DNA of 64,000 nucleotides, taken from the NCBI RefSeq assembly GCF_014653155.1, contig NZ_BNAF01000014.1:37304-101303 (forward strand). The letters run 5' to 3'. This document shows positions 54,483-63,430 of the stretch, piece after piece. Numbering within the stretch: position 1 is the first letter of the stretch; each line of letters opens with the position of its first letter. A program made the position numbers and the translations under genes. Under the pieces are notes generated by a model. That model was not told the DNA's origin. It did no database searches and saw only the letters and a program-made list of their open reading frames with translations. This DNA is from Sphingobacterium griseoflavum (GTDB lineage: Bacteria > Bacteroidota > Bacteroidia > Sphingobacteriales > Sphingobacteriaceae).

Positions 54483-54503
54483 CATCAGATAGCGTAGCTA
54501 TCT

Positions 54504-54554
54504 TTCACACATTGCCCCCAAAAGTTCAAAGACTTCTTGGGGGCAATGTGTGAA
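54504..54554. other. Long inverted repeat downstream of tRNA-Val
   Basis: An 18-bp perfect stem (54504-54521 with 54537-54554) includes CATTGCCCCCAA and encloses a smaller AAGT/ACTT pairing. There is no T run on either strand, so it is not a canonical Rho-independent terminator. It could protect or process the tRNA transcript, or end it together with other factors. Confidence 0.7.
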
Positions 54555-54721
54555 TAGGGATTTTACGCGTTATTATCCGGTCTACATTGTACATGTGATG
54601 ACCGCATGTTAAATGCGAACAAAACGATTCCGCAGCTTATCCAATGGTCATCAGGTATTGGCTAGCGGTGTTCCATCAAGACGACTACAAGTCGTGTAAA
54701 GTTGTTGTCGCCATTGAGCTT

Positions 54722-55903
54722 CTATTTATATAATACGTATTTGTTCCGCATCAACTTGTATTTTTCGAGTCCTGGCTTCCAGCTCTCCCTTATCTCTTCC
54801 GCGCTCATGCCATCCATTATCTGTTGTTTCAATAGCGGTCCCCCAGCTAACTTGTCAAAAACGACAATTTCCTTACTTTGCTTGTAGTCGAAGAATATTT
54901 TCTTATTCGGATGGCTATTATAGGTCTCTATAAGCCAAGATAAGTTGATGGCTTTGGCTGCTCTTAAACGTTTCAGATCTACAGTTCTTAAATCCAAGCC
55001 GTAGCAGGTCTTTTCCAAATAGATCGGCGTAGCGCTCATGTGCGGGATGCTTTTGGGGGTGAAGGAAAATGTATATATATGTTTGTATTCTGGGGCTCCC
55101 ATCACCGTGAATGGAAAAAGCGTGCCGCGTCCCTCGCTTAACACGGTGCCTTCAAACAGGCAAGTCGAAGGATATAAGATAACAGCCTGATAAGTGTTGA
55201 TATTCGGAGACATATTAACAGAAGGGATGTATTCCATGTCATGCGTATAGTTTGCCACGGGAATAACTTTAAGCGGGCACTTGATGCCATTAGCCAACCA
55301 GCCCTCGCCATTAATCATATGTGCGTATTCGCCTACGGTCATCCCATGGGTAATTGGTACGGGATGCATGCCGATGTCAGATTTGTAGGCCATATCCAAT
55401 ATGGGACCATCTATAAAGTATCCATTTGGATTAGGTCTGTCCAATATCAATAGTTCTTTGCCATGCTCTGCACAGGCTTCCATAACCCTATGCATCGTCG
55501 CTACATAGGTAAAGTATCTAACTCCAATATCTTGTATGTCGAAAATCATCAGGTCAACATCTTCCAACATTTCTTTGGTTGGTTTGCTTGTTTTTCCATA
55601 GAGTGACACAACCTTAACCCCTGTTATTGGATCAACAGCATCTTTCACCTTGACACCCGCTCCAACATCTCCACGAAAACCATGTTCAGGACCGAATACC
55701 TTGACGATGTTCACACCCAATGTCAATAAGCTGTCGACGCTTGACTTTTCGCCTATCCGAGATGTTGGGTTAACAACCATCCCAATTCTTTTGCCTTTTA
55801 TGTAATCAAGGTACTCTGTTATTCGATCTGCGCCAGGAATGATTTGTGCTGTCGCTGCGTAAGAGAGTAAAAGGCATAAAAAGGTAGTTAGCGTAATTTT
55901 CAT
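54722..55903 (-). CDS. NamZ-type exo-beta-N-acetylmuramidase (DUF1343), soluble secreted copy
   Basis: The 393-residue protein has a Sec signal peptide without a lipobox (TTFLCLLLSYAATAQ), so it is released into the periplasm or medium. DUF1343 motifs: GMVVNPTSRIG near 41, GPEHGFRGDVGAG near 70, FDIQDIGVRYFTY near 121, LDRPNPNG near 156, ITHGMTVGEYAHMINGE near 185, and FEGTVLSEGRGTLFPF near 250. It should release terminal MurNAc from glycan. It is transcribed opposite to and 648 bp from susC pair 3. The other copy (40061-41293) is a lipoprotein. Confidence 0.9.
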   Translation of the reverse strand: MKITLTTFLCLLLSYAATAQIIPGADRITEYLDYIKGKRIGMVVNPTSRIGEKSSVDSLLTLGVNIVKVFGPEHGFRGDVGAGVKVKDAVDPITGVKVVSLYGKTSKPTKEMLEDVDLMIFDIQDIGVRYFTYVATMHRVMEACAEHGKELLILDRPNPNGYFIDGPILDMAYKSDIGMHPVPITHGMTVGEYAHMINGEGWLANGIKCPLKVIPVANYTHDMEYIPSVNMSPNINTYQAVILYPSTCLFEGTVLSEGRGTLFPFTVMGAPEYKHIYTFSFTPKSIPHMSATPIYLEKTCYGLDLRTVDLKRLRAAKAINLSWLIETYNSHPNKKIFFDYKQSKEIVVFDKLAGGPLLKQQIMDGMSAEEIRESWKPGLEKYKLMRNKYVLYK

Positions 55904-56551
55904 GATAATAAGGACGGTAAATTTTTAACGTTGAAAACGCGGTAAAGGCGTTTTAGTTTATTAATAATGCAAAACTGACTGGCCAGTTTGTCAATTTTTC
56001 TCGCCGTAAAGTAAGAATAAATTTTCAAATAGGCAAGAAAACGCAAGGACTTCAATATCTATCGAAGATGGTGCACCAAGTTATACAGAACAAAGCAAAC
56101 GATCATGCTTTGCTGATATAAACCATAGCCTTCAGTACGTTTGTAAGATCTGGATCTGTACCTAGATAAGCATATATGATTATCTTCCTGTGCTTTTATA
56201 TGCTATCGCAGGCTATAGGTCAAGGTGCAAGTTTGTACTGGTTTTTGTGACTCGTTTACACTAAAATAAACATAATCTGTTAAATAATTCTACAAATGTG
56301 CATGATTGTGCATTTTTTTACTAATTTTATGTAAATAGTTCGTGTTTTTGAGGAGCAGTAGCTTATCTAAATTTACCATATCCGCTGTCCGATCATTTAC
56401 TCCTGCTGACAAACGGAGAATAGATTGTCGCAGGATAAGTTAGTGGTTTATATGCTTAAGGAGACGCATAAATAAAATATCTGTTTTTCGAGAATCTTGA
56501 ATACTAGCTTTTATAAAAACTATACGATAAAAATAAACTAACAACTTTAAT
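55904..56551. other. Divergent intergenic region between namZ copy 2 and susC pair 3
   Basis: 648 bp without a credible gene. It contains a 7-bp inverted repeat AAAACGC/GCGTTTT (55934-55940 and 55948-55954) near the namZ start and a 10-bp palindrome ACTGGCCAGT at 55978-55987, a possible regulator site. I see no exact TAnnTTTG with a good -33 for susC. The size suggests regulatory content, but nothing specific can be named. Confidence 0.45.
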
Positions 56552-59500
56552 ATGCGAAGATCATTACTTTTTTCTGCTGCATTTGGCATAGTCCTGCATT
56601 CGCAAGCAAGTGTGCCGAAAGCAGGACTTAGCGCTACGTCTAGCACAGACTGGCGTACCTCCATGGCTGCGCAGCAGCATACCGCCACCGGTACCGTAGT
56701 AGATTTGAACGGTCCGTTAGCTGGCGTGACAGTGTCGCTCGTCGGGTCTGCTATCTCTACCCAAACCGACGAAAAGGGGCAGTTCTCAATTGTAGCTCCC
56801 GTAGGGTCGACTTTGCAGTTCAGTAGCGTAGGATATGGAGTAATGGAGTTAGTAGTTAGCGCTAACCCTATGCAGGTGGAAATGCAGTCTGATTCCCGCA
56901 CAGTTGATGAAGTTGTTGTGGTAGGCTATGGGACGCAAAAGCGAGCGAATGTCACGGGGGCGGTTTCTACCGTAGATACGGAAAAAACCTTCGAGACGCG
57001 TCCGATTACCGATGTGGGAAGAGCGCTGCAAGGCGCTGTGTCTGGCTTGTCAATTTCCACGCCGAGCGGCGACTTAGGTGGTGATCCGACTATACGTCTA
57101 CGCGGTGTGACAGGATCATTACAAACGCAGGGAGGTGCCTCCCCGCTCATTCTTGTCGACGGGGTGGAAGTGCCCAGTTTGTCCATGATTAACCCGACAG
57201 ACATTGAGACAATGTCGGTTGTTAAGGATGCGTCTGCGGCAATTTATGGATCCAGAGCTGCATGGGGTGTGATATTGATCAAGACAAAGTCTGGAAAAAG
57301 AAATACAAAGACAGCGATAAACTATGCCAATAATTTCGCCTTGCAAACCCTTACTACGACCCCTGTCATTGCTGGTGGCGCCGAAGGTGCTCGGGCGGGA
57401 TTGCTTGCTATGCAGCGCACTAACCCTGCGCTCGCGGGCTATGTTAATCTAGGTACCCGCTATGATGAATATGCGATTCAAAAGATGGAAGAATGGGAAC
57501 GGTTGTATGGTGGGCAAACGCTCGGATTAGATATGCTGGAAGGCCGGGATTATGAAGTCAAGGATGGCTACTTGTATTTCCATCGTACCTGGGATGCGGA
57601 AGATATGTTTATGAAAAAATATACCCCGCAACAAAATCATAATCTGAGCATTTCAGGTGGATCCGAAAAAATTAATTACAATGCGGGGTTTGGCATGATT
57701 TCGCAGACCGGTATTTTAAAGGATAATACCGATAAATATAACCGCTACAATTTCAATTTGGGTATAAATGCCGATCTGACTGATTGGCTGACAGGTTTCG
57801 CAAAAATTTTATATACGGCATCTGACGTGAGTAAACCTTTTTCTTTTAATGGAGACGTTTACGAGCCCCTCTTTTATTTATATCGGTGGCCACGAAACTT
57901 TCCCTACGGAACCATTGATGGACTTCCTATGCGAAATGCCATAACGGATGTGCAACAGGCCAATATGAATGAAAGAAACTTCAATATGGCACGTTTTACG
58001 TTTGGTGGGCAGGCCAAGATCATGCCCGGACTAACCCTTGACGCGGATTATACCTACTCTCAGTTTCTTACCAGATTTGACGAAAATGGAGGCACCGTTA
58101 CCGGATGGGATTTTTGGAATAAAAACGAGTTTGAATACCTTACCTACACTGGCGCCGCATATAACCGCGCTCGGAAAGAACGCACGATACGAGACAGGCA
58201 TGTTGCGAATATGTATGCAACCTATGACAAGAGCGTGGAGCAACACAACTTCAAAGTTATGGCCGGTGCAAACGCAGAGCTTTTCAAATCCGACAATATA
58301 TGGGGGCAGCGGCTCGGTCTTCTCGACCAGAATTATCCGCAGCTAGGTTTGGCCACCGGCGAAATGTCGACGAGCTCCGGAGCTTCGCATTGGTCCACAT
58401 TGGGCTTTTTTGGACGCGTTAATTACGATTATGACAATAAATATCTACTTGAAGTGTTGGCTAGGTACGATGGGTCTTCACGCTTCAACGCGGATAATGT
58501 TTGGGGATTTTTTCCAGCGATATCTGCTGGTTATGTACTCTCGCAGGAGGCATTCATGGACTGGTCTAAGCCCTATCTCAATTTCCTAAAATTGAGGGCT
58601 TCCTGGGGCAGTGTCGGAAACCAAACTGTGCCCACAGGGTTATATCTTTCTACGTTGAGTCAGGCACCCACAAATTGGGTAATCGATGGCGTCAATCAGA
58701 ATACTATGACGACACCTTCCATCGTGTCGCAAGATCTAACTTGGGAAACGGTAACCACACAAGAGATCGGAATAGATGCTGCTTTTTTTAGCAATAAACT
58801 GAATGTTACATTTAATCGCTACAGAAGGACGGTTTCTGACCTAATTACAGGCGGTGTGATCCTGCCGTCGAGCTTTGGAGCTCCATCGCCACTGCGCAAT
58901 TTCGGCGAAATGCAAACAAATGGCTGGGAGTTGGAACTAGCCTATAACCATAGCTTTAATAATGGTCTCACCATGCGGTTGGCGGGTCAGCTATCCGACT
59001 ACACGGAGCGTATTACCAAATTTGATGGGCAGGCACAGATCAATGCCAACGGAACTTCCTCCAACTATACAGGGAAGGTAATCGGCGAAATTTGGGGATA
59101 TGAGACGGATCGCTTATTTCAGGTAGATGATTTCCATATCAATAGCGACGGTACCTACACCTTAAAAGAGGGCATTCCATCACAGGCATTTTATGAAACC
59201 GCGACATTTAAATACGGGCCAGGCGATGTAAAATATAGAGATCTGAACGGTGACGGGGTGATCGGTGTGGGCGACGGAACCGTTGAAAATCCCGGCGATA
59301 GAAGGATTATTGGTAATGCTAATCCGCGTTACCAATATGGCTTTCGTGCAGACTTCGCATTTAAAGGTTTTGATTTAGGCTTCTTTCTTCAGGGTGTTGG
59401 CCAGCGCGATAATTGGGTAGGCGGAGATTTCGCCGTGCCAGGGTGGCGTCCTGCAGAAGCATGGTATGCACATCAGATGGACTATTGGACGCCGGAAAAT

Positions 59501-59836
59501 ACGGGTGCATTCTACTATCGGCCAACAAATCAGAACCAGAGCAATACGTCTATGAACCATATGCCCCAGACACAATATCTGTTAGACATGTCCTATCTAC
59601 GGTTAAAAAACCTGACACTTGGGTATACCATCCCGGCCACGGTATTAGAGAAAGCTAAAATTTCCAAATTTAGGGTCTTTTTCTCGGGTGAGAACTTAAT
59701 GGAATTCGACAACTTGAACATTCCGATTGATCCGGAAACGGACTATACGGAAAATGGTATACGAGATCCGAATTCTTTCGGCCGTTCTTATCCGTATCGT
59801 AGAACTTTTTCATTGGGACTACAATTAACATTTTAA
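56552..59836 (+). CDS. SusC/RagA family TonB-linked outer membrane protein, pair 3
   Basis: The 1094-residue receptor has a Sec signal (LLFSAAFGIVLHSQAS). A regulatory domain follows (ATGTVVDLNGPLAGVTVSLV near 48), then a plug (DEVVVVGYGTQKRANVTGAV near 123; RALQGAVSGLSI; ILVDGVEVPSLS) and a barrel ending LQLTF with terminal Phe. Plug wording parallels pair 2, pointing to duplication. It is divergent from namZ copy 2. No STN domain is present. Its SusD partner starts 3 nt downstream. Confidence 0.93.
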   Translation: MRRSLLFSAAFGIVLHSQASVPKAGLSATSSTDWRTSMAAQQHTATGTVVDLNGPLAGVTVSLVGSAISTQTDEKGQFSIVAPVGSTLQFSSVGYGVMELVVSANPMQVEMQSDSRTVDEVVVVGYGTQKRANVTGAVSTVDTEKTFETRPITDVGRALQGAVSGLSISTPSGDLGGDPTIRLRGVTGSLQTQGGASPLILVDGVEVPSLSMINPTDIETMSVVKDASAAIYGSRAAWGVILIKTKSGKRNTKTAINYANNFALQTLTTTPVIAGGAEGARAGLLAMQRTNPALAGYVNLGTRYDEYAIQKMEEWERLYGGQTLGLDMLEGRDYEVKDGYLYFHRTWDAEDMFMKKYTPQQNHNLSISGGSEKINYNAGFGMISQTGILKDNTDKYNRYNFNLGINADLTDWLTGFAKILYTASDVSKPFSFNGDVYEPLFYLYRWPRNFPYGTIDGLPMRNAITDVQQANMNERNFNMARFTFGGQAKIMPGLTLDADYTYSQFLTRFDENGGTVTGWDFWNKNEFEYLTYTGAAYNRARKERTIRDRHVANMYATYDKSVEQHNFKVMAGANAELFKSDNIWGQRLGLLDQNYPQLGLATGEMSTSSGASHWSTLGFFGRVNYDYDNKYLLEVLARYDGSSRFNADNVWGFFPAISAGYVLSQEAFMDWSKPYLNFLKLRASWGSVGNQTVPTGLYLSTLSQAPTNWVIDGVNQNTMTTPSIVSQDLTWETVTTQEIGIDAAFFSNKLNVTFNRYRRTVSDLITGGVILPSSFGAPSPLRNFGEMQTNGWELELAYNHSFNNGLTMRLAGQLSDYTERITKFDGQAQINANGTSSNYTGKVIGEIWGYETDRLFQVDDFHINSDGTYTLKEGIPSQAFYETATFKYGPGDVKYRDLNGDGVIGVGDGTVENPGDRRIIGNANPRYQYGFRADFAFKGFDLGFFLQGVGQRDNWVGGDFAVPGWRPAEAWYAHQMDYWTPENTGAFYYRPTNQNQSNTSMNHMPQTQYLLDMSYLRLKNLTLGYTIPATVLEKAKISKFRVFFSGENLMEFDNLNIPIDPETDYTENGIRDPNSFGRSYPYRRTFSLGLQLTF

Positions 59837-59839
59837 GCT

Positions 59840-61594
59840 ATGAAACTATTAAAATATATCGCGTTAGCAGGCGTTCTATCGATGTCGTCTTGCTCGAAAG
59901 ATTTTTTAGGAGATGATTTTTTGACCAAGGATCCGCTAGATCAATTGACCGATCCAGCTTTTTGGTCGTCCGAAAATAATATCCGGACATATACGTATGG
60001 TTTTTATAACTATTATTTTCGCGGTTATGGCCAAGGATTCGCTTGGGGTTCGTATTTCGCAGGGCAATTTATCAATGATGATTTCGCGCCGCAGACCCCC
60101 AATGAAAACATCATTACCGAATTTATACAAAATGTCCCTACTTCTGGCGGAGGCTGGTCTCCGGCTCTACCTACCAGCCAAACGCCCATCGGCGTAACTT
60201 CCTATTATTCGCGTATCCGCAAAGCAAATCACTTCATAGAAAGTGTTCCTAAAGCCAATCTTGCGGAAGAGGTGCAAGATCATTGGCTGGGGATAGGACG
60301 TTTTTTCCGGGGACTTGAATATGCGAATTTTGTCAATGTTTTCGGGGACGTGCCCTACATTGACCGCGTATTGGACGAAAATGATCCAGCATTGTATAAG
60401 AAACGAGATTCGCGAATAATCGTTATGGATAAGGTTCTGGAAGACTTCAGGTTTGCCGCTGAAAGTGTCCGGACTACCGATGGCCCAGCACAGCAGGCCG
60501 TCAATAAATATGTTGTGTTAGCCTATATGTCGCGCGTGTTTCTATTTGAGGGTACTTGGCTAAAATATCACCAAATCGACGAGGCCAAATCAAAAGAATA
60601 TTTAGAAGCGTCTAGATGGGCCGCGGAGCAAGTTATCAACAGTGGCGCTTTTAGCCTGTCTAACGACTACCGCGGGCTGTTTAGTTCGGAGTCGCTTAAA
60701 GGCAATCCGGAGGTCATTCTTTTTAAAGAGTATGCGGAAGGGGTGTTGCAGCATAGCTTAATGTCTTTTAATAACCTAGAGCCTCAGGCGGGAGCCTCAA
60801 AGAATGCGATTGATAGCTATCTCCTTTCCGATGGTCTTCCTATAGGCCTTTCTAGTCGTTACAATGGCGACAAAACGGTACAGGACGCATTGGCAAATCG
60901 TGATGGCCGCATGACGCAGACTATAGTTCCGCAACTACGCATGTTAAACACGGTGTCCAACTATGCATTCTCTGGTTATTCCGTACATAAATTTTTGAAT
61001 GAAAGTCTTCGAAATCTTCCCATTGGTAGCGGACAATTAAATATCACGGATGCACCTATCATTCGATATGGCGAAGTTTTGTTGAATTATGCAGAAGCTA
61101 CCGCAGAGCTGGGTGTCTTGACACAGCAAGATATCGATCGATCAATCAATGTGCTGCGGAGCAGAAATGGCGTAGGGCTTCCGCGTTTGGAGATCGTTGC
61201 CAACCAACCTGCAGTGAACGGCACGCCATATAATGACCCTGCGCGCGATATCAGTGTTTCCAGTATCCTTTGGGAAATTCGCCGTGAAAGACGGTCCGAA
61301 CTGATGTTCGAAGGGATGCGATTAAATGATTTACGGCGTTGGAAAAAGCTGGATTATGCAGACACTGATAAAAATCCCACGATCAATCGAGGAGCTTATA
61401 TTGTCAAAGCAAATTATCCAGCAAGCCAGCTAAATGGCATTACAATCGATGGTTCAACCGAAGGATATATTATTCCCTCTAATGCGATTAAGCGGTTGGT
61501 CAACGAGAAATATTATCTCGATCCAATTCCGATCGATCAGATTTCGCTTTATAATAGCAATGGTGTCGAGTTATCGCAAAATCCAGGATGGTAA
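59840..61594 (+). CDS. SusD/RagB family lipoprotein, pair 3
   Basis: The 584-residue protein has lipoprotein signal IALAGVLSMSSC, then SKDFLGDDFLTKDPLDQL, the usual SusD start. Conserved helices include FFRGLEYANFVNVFGDVPYI near 154, IRYGEVLLNYAEATAEL near 410 and SILWEIRRERRSELMFEG near 474. The C-terminus YLDPIPIDQISLY-N-LSQNPGW is classic for SusD. It forms the glycan-binding lid on the upstream SusC. A 19-bp hairpin lies downstream, before the convergent Lrp gene. Confidence 0.94.
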   Translation: MKLLKYIALAGVLSMSSCSKDFLGDDFLTKDPLDQLTDPAFWSSENNIRTYTYGFYNYYFRGYGQGFAWGSYFAGQFINDDFAPQTPNENIITEFIQNVPTSGGGWSPALPTSQTPIGVTSYYSRIRKANHFIESVPKANLAEEVQDHWLGIGRFFRGLEYANFVNVFGDVPYIDRVLDENDPALYKKRDSRIIVMDKVLEDFRFAAESVRTTDGPAQQAVNKYVVLAYMSRVFLFEGTWLKYHQIDEAKSKEYLEASRWAAEQVINSGAFSLSNDYRGLFSSESLKGNPEVILFKEYAEGVLQHSLMSFNNLEPQAGASKNAIDSYLLSDGLPIGLSSRYNGDKTVQDALANRDGRMTQTIVPQLRMLNTVSNYAFSGYSVHKFLNESLRNLPIGSGQLNITDAPIIRYGEVLLNYAEATAELGVLTQQDIDRSINVLRSRNGVGLPRLEIVANQPAVNGTPYNDPARDISVSSILWEIRRERRSELMFEGMRLNDLRRWKKLDYADTDKNPTINRGAYIVKANYPASQLNGITIDGSTEGYIIPSNAIKRLVNEKYYLDPIPIDQISLYNSNGVELSQNPGW

Positions 61595-61610
61595 TTTGAC
61601 ACTCCCTTCT

Positions 61611-61653
61611 CACTATACTTTTCAACAGGCGACACCTGTTGGAAAGTATAGTG
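61611..61653. other. Long stem-loop between susD pair 3 and the Lrp gene
   Basis: A 19-bp stem (61611-61629 with 61635-61653; one G-U wobble) has a 5-nt loop. No T run follows on either strand. It lies between convergent genes, so it probably helps end transcription or protect 3' ends, like the repeat at 54504-54554. Confidence 0.65.
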
Positions 61654-61698
61654 TTCCAGAAACGAAATTCCTTTTTTGCATCCGCCTATCATTTCACC

Positions 61699-62160
61699 CT
61701 AAATCGGATAGGCCGTTTCACTTTTCGTTTCCGATAGCACGAAATACGTCTGTACGGTACTTACGTGTGGCAGCACAGCCAACTTGTGCCTTAAAAAGAT
61801 ATGATAAGCCTCCATGTCACGTGTCGCAATACGCAACATAAAATCATAGGAGCCAGCCATTTGGTAACACTCCATAACCTCCGGGAATTTAGCAACCTCC
61901 ATTTCAAACTCATTTAGCACTTCAGCGGTGTGGGCCTTTAAAAACACTTGGGAGAACGAGATCAAATCGATGCCGACACGTTTCCTGTCCAGGATAGCGA
62001 CGGTGCGTTTGATATAACCGTTGGCTTTCAGTTTTTTAACACGTTCATGCACAGCGGCGATCGACTTATTCAGGTGGTAAGAAAGTTCTTTGTTACTTAA
62101 CGAAGCATCTTTCTGCAAAAGGCGAAGTAATTTAATATCAACAATGTCCAATTCCATCAT
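61699..62160 (-). CDS. Lrp/AsnC family transcriptional regulator
   Basis: The 153-residue protein has an AsnC-type HTH at the N-terminus (DIKLLRLLQKDASLSNKEL near 8, then SIAAVHERVKKLKANGYI) and an Lrp/AsnC ligand domain (VMECYQMAGSYDFMLRIATRD near 95). Family members respond to amino acids. It is divergent from a cysteine-synthase-like gene 152 bp away, making that gene a likely target, and convergent with susD pair 3. Two adjacent ATGs (62160, 62157) are possible starts. Confidence 0.93.
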   Translation of the reverse strand: MMELDIVDIKLLRLLQKDASLSNKELSYHLNKSIAAVHERVKKLKANGYIKRTVAILDRKRVGIDLISFSQVFLKAHTAEVLNEFEMEVAKFPEVMECYQMAGSYDFMLRIATRDMEAYHIFLRHKLAVLPHVSTVQTYFVLSETKSETAYPI

Positions 62161-62312
62161 ACGTTTTTCTTGATTGTATTCGAAAATAGTGTTTAATTCC
62201 GAAATTATTTTTGATATTCCGTTTTGTATAATAAATTTTACTAAATAACGATATTTAGGTTGAATAATATCTTGTTAAATACAAATTTTGTAAAATATTT
62301 AGATTACAATTT

Positions 62313-63368
62313 ATGGAAGCCTTAATGAGTAAATGCTTGTCTCCCAAGCTTGATAGTAAGTTTAAACACCTGTGGTGTTTGGTCGGAAATACGCCGATGT
62401 TGGAACTGCAGTATAGCTATCGAGGCAAGAAGGGGCAGATTTATGTGAAGTGTGAAAATTACAACTTGACCGGTAGTATCAAGGATCGGATGGCACTCTA
62501 TATTTTATACAAAGCCTATATGAATTGTACGATCCGGCCCACGGATATGATCGTTGAGGCCACCAGTGGAAACACCGGGATAGCATTTTCTGCTATCGGT
62601 AAAGCATTGGGTCATCAGGTCAAAATCATTATGCCCAATTGGTTAAGCAAGGAACGTATGGATATCATCAAAAGTATGGGTGCTGATATACAGCTGGTCA
62701 GTAAAGAAGAAGGAGGCTTTTTGGGAAGCATTCGTCTCAGTGAGGAACTGGCTGCACAGGGCGGCGTTTTCCTGCCGCGTCAATTTGAAAACCAATACAA
62801 TGCAGAAGCACATGAGCTGACTACGGGAAAAGAGATTGCAGAGCAGCTGGCTACCGTGGGGAAAACTGCGGATGCATTTGTAGCCGGTGTAGGTACAGGA
62901 GGCACAGTGATGGGCGTCGGAAATTATCTGCGCGGCATAAACCCTGCCGTGAAGATTCACCCGTTGGAGCCGGCAGAGAGCCCGACGTTAACAACCGGTT
63001 ATAAAGTCGGATCGCACCGGATACAAGGTATCTCGGATGAGTTTATCCCTGCGATCGTGAAACTGGATCAGCTGGATGAAGTCATACAAGCTTCTGATGG
63101 AGATTCCATCCTGATGGCGCAGAAACTGGCTAAGCAGCTGGGGTTGGCTGTTGGGATTTCATCTGGTGCCAACGTAATTGGTGCCATTAAACTAAAAGAG
63201 CAGTTAGGAGCTGATGCCACCGTAGTCACACTTTTATGTGATGATAATAAGAAGTATCTCAGTACGGATTTGGTGAAAGATGAGCCGATCAAAGCCGATT
63301 TTCTAGCCCAAGAAGTTAGTTTCGATGGGTTTCACCCGATCGGACGTCTCAGCGCTCCGATGATATAG
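62313..63368 (+). CDS. PLP-dependent cysteine synthase family protein
   Basis: The 351-residue enzyme has the fold-type II PLP motifs: NYNLTGSIKDRMA near residue 50 with the Schiff-base Lys, EATSGNTGIAFSAIG near 77, and GVGTGGTVMGVGNYL near 194 for phosphate binding. It resembles CysK/CysM-type O-acetylserine sulfhydrylases, but the substrate (O-acetylserine, or a related beta-replacement) is not certain. N-terminal start may be ATG 62313 or 62325. Divergent from the Lrp regulator, which may control it. Confidence 0.88.
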   Translation: MEALMSKCLSPKLDSKFKHLWCLVGNTPMLELQYSYRGKKGQIYVKCENYNLTGSIKDRMALYILYKAYMNCTIRPTDMIVEATSGNTGIAFSAIGKALGHQVKIIMPNWLSKERMDIIKSMGADIQLVSKEEGGFLGSIRLSEELAAQGGVFLPRQFENQYNAEAHELTTGKEIAEQLATVGKTADAFVAGVGTGGTVMGVGNYLRGINPAVKIHPLEPAESPTLTTGYKVGSHRIQGISDEFIPAIVKLDQLDEVIQASDGDSILMAQKLAKQLGLAVGISSGANVIGAIKLKEQLGADATVVTLLCDDNKKYLSTDLVKDEPIKADFLAQEVSFDGFHPIGRLSAPMI

Positions 63369-63430
63369 CCGTACCTACCAGCGTTCGGTAGCTTGATAAT
63401 AGTTGATAGGTAAATTTATAGAAATAGATT

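Noticed and set aside
56440..56901. 153-residue minus-strand frame at the susC pair 3 start
   Set aside because: Overlaps the signal peptide and regulatory domain of SusC in antisense; Cys/Thr-rich shadow composition.
35190..61594. ECF sigma/anti-sigma (FecIR-type) control of the SusC genes
   Set aside because: No STN domain at the SusC N-termini and no sigma or FecR-like gene in the locus.
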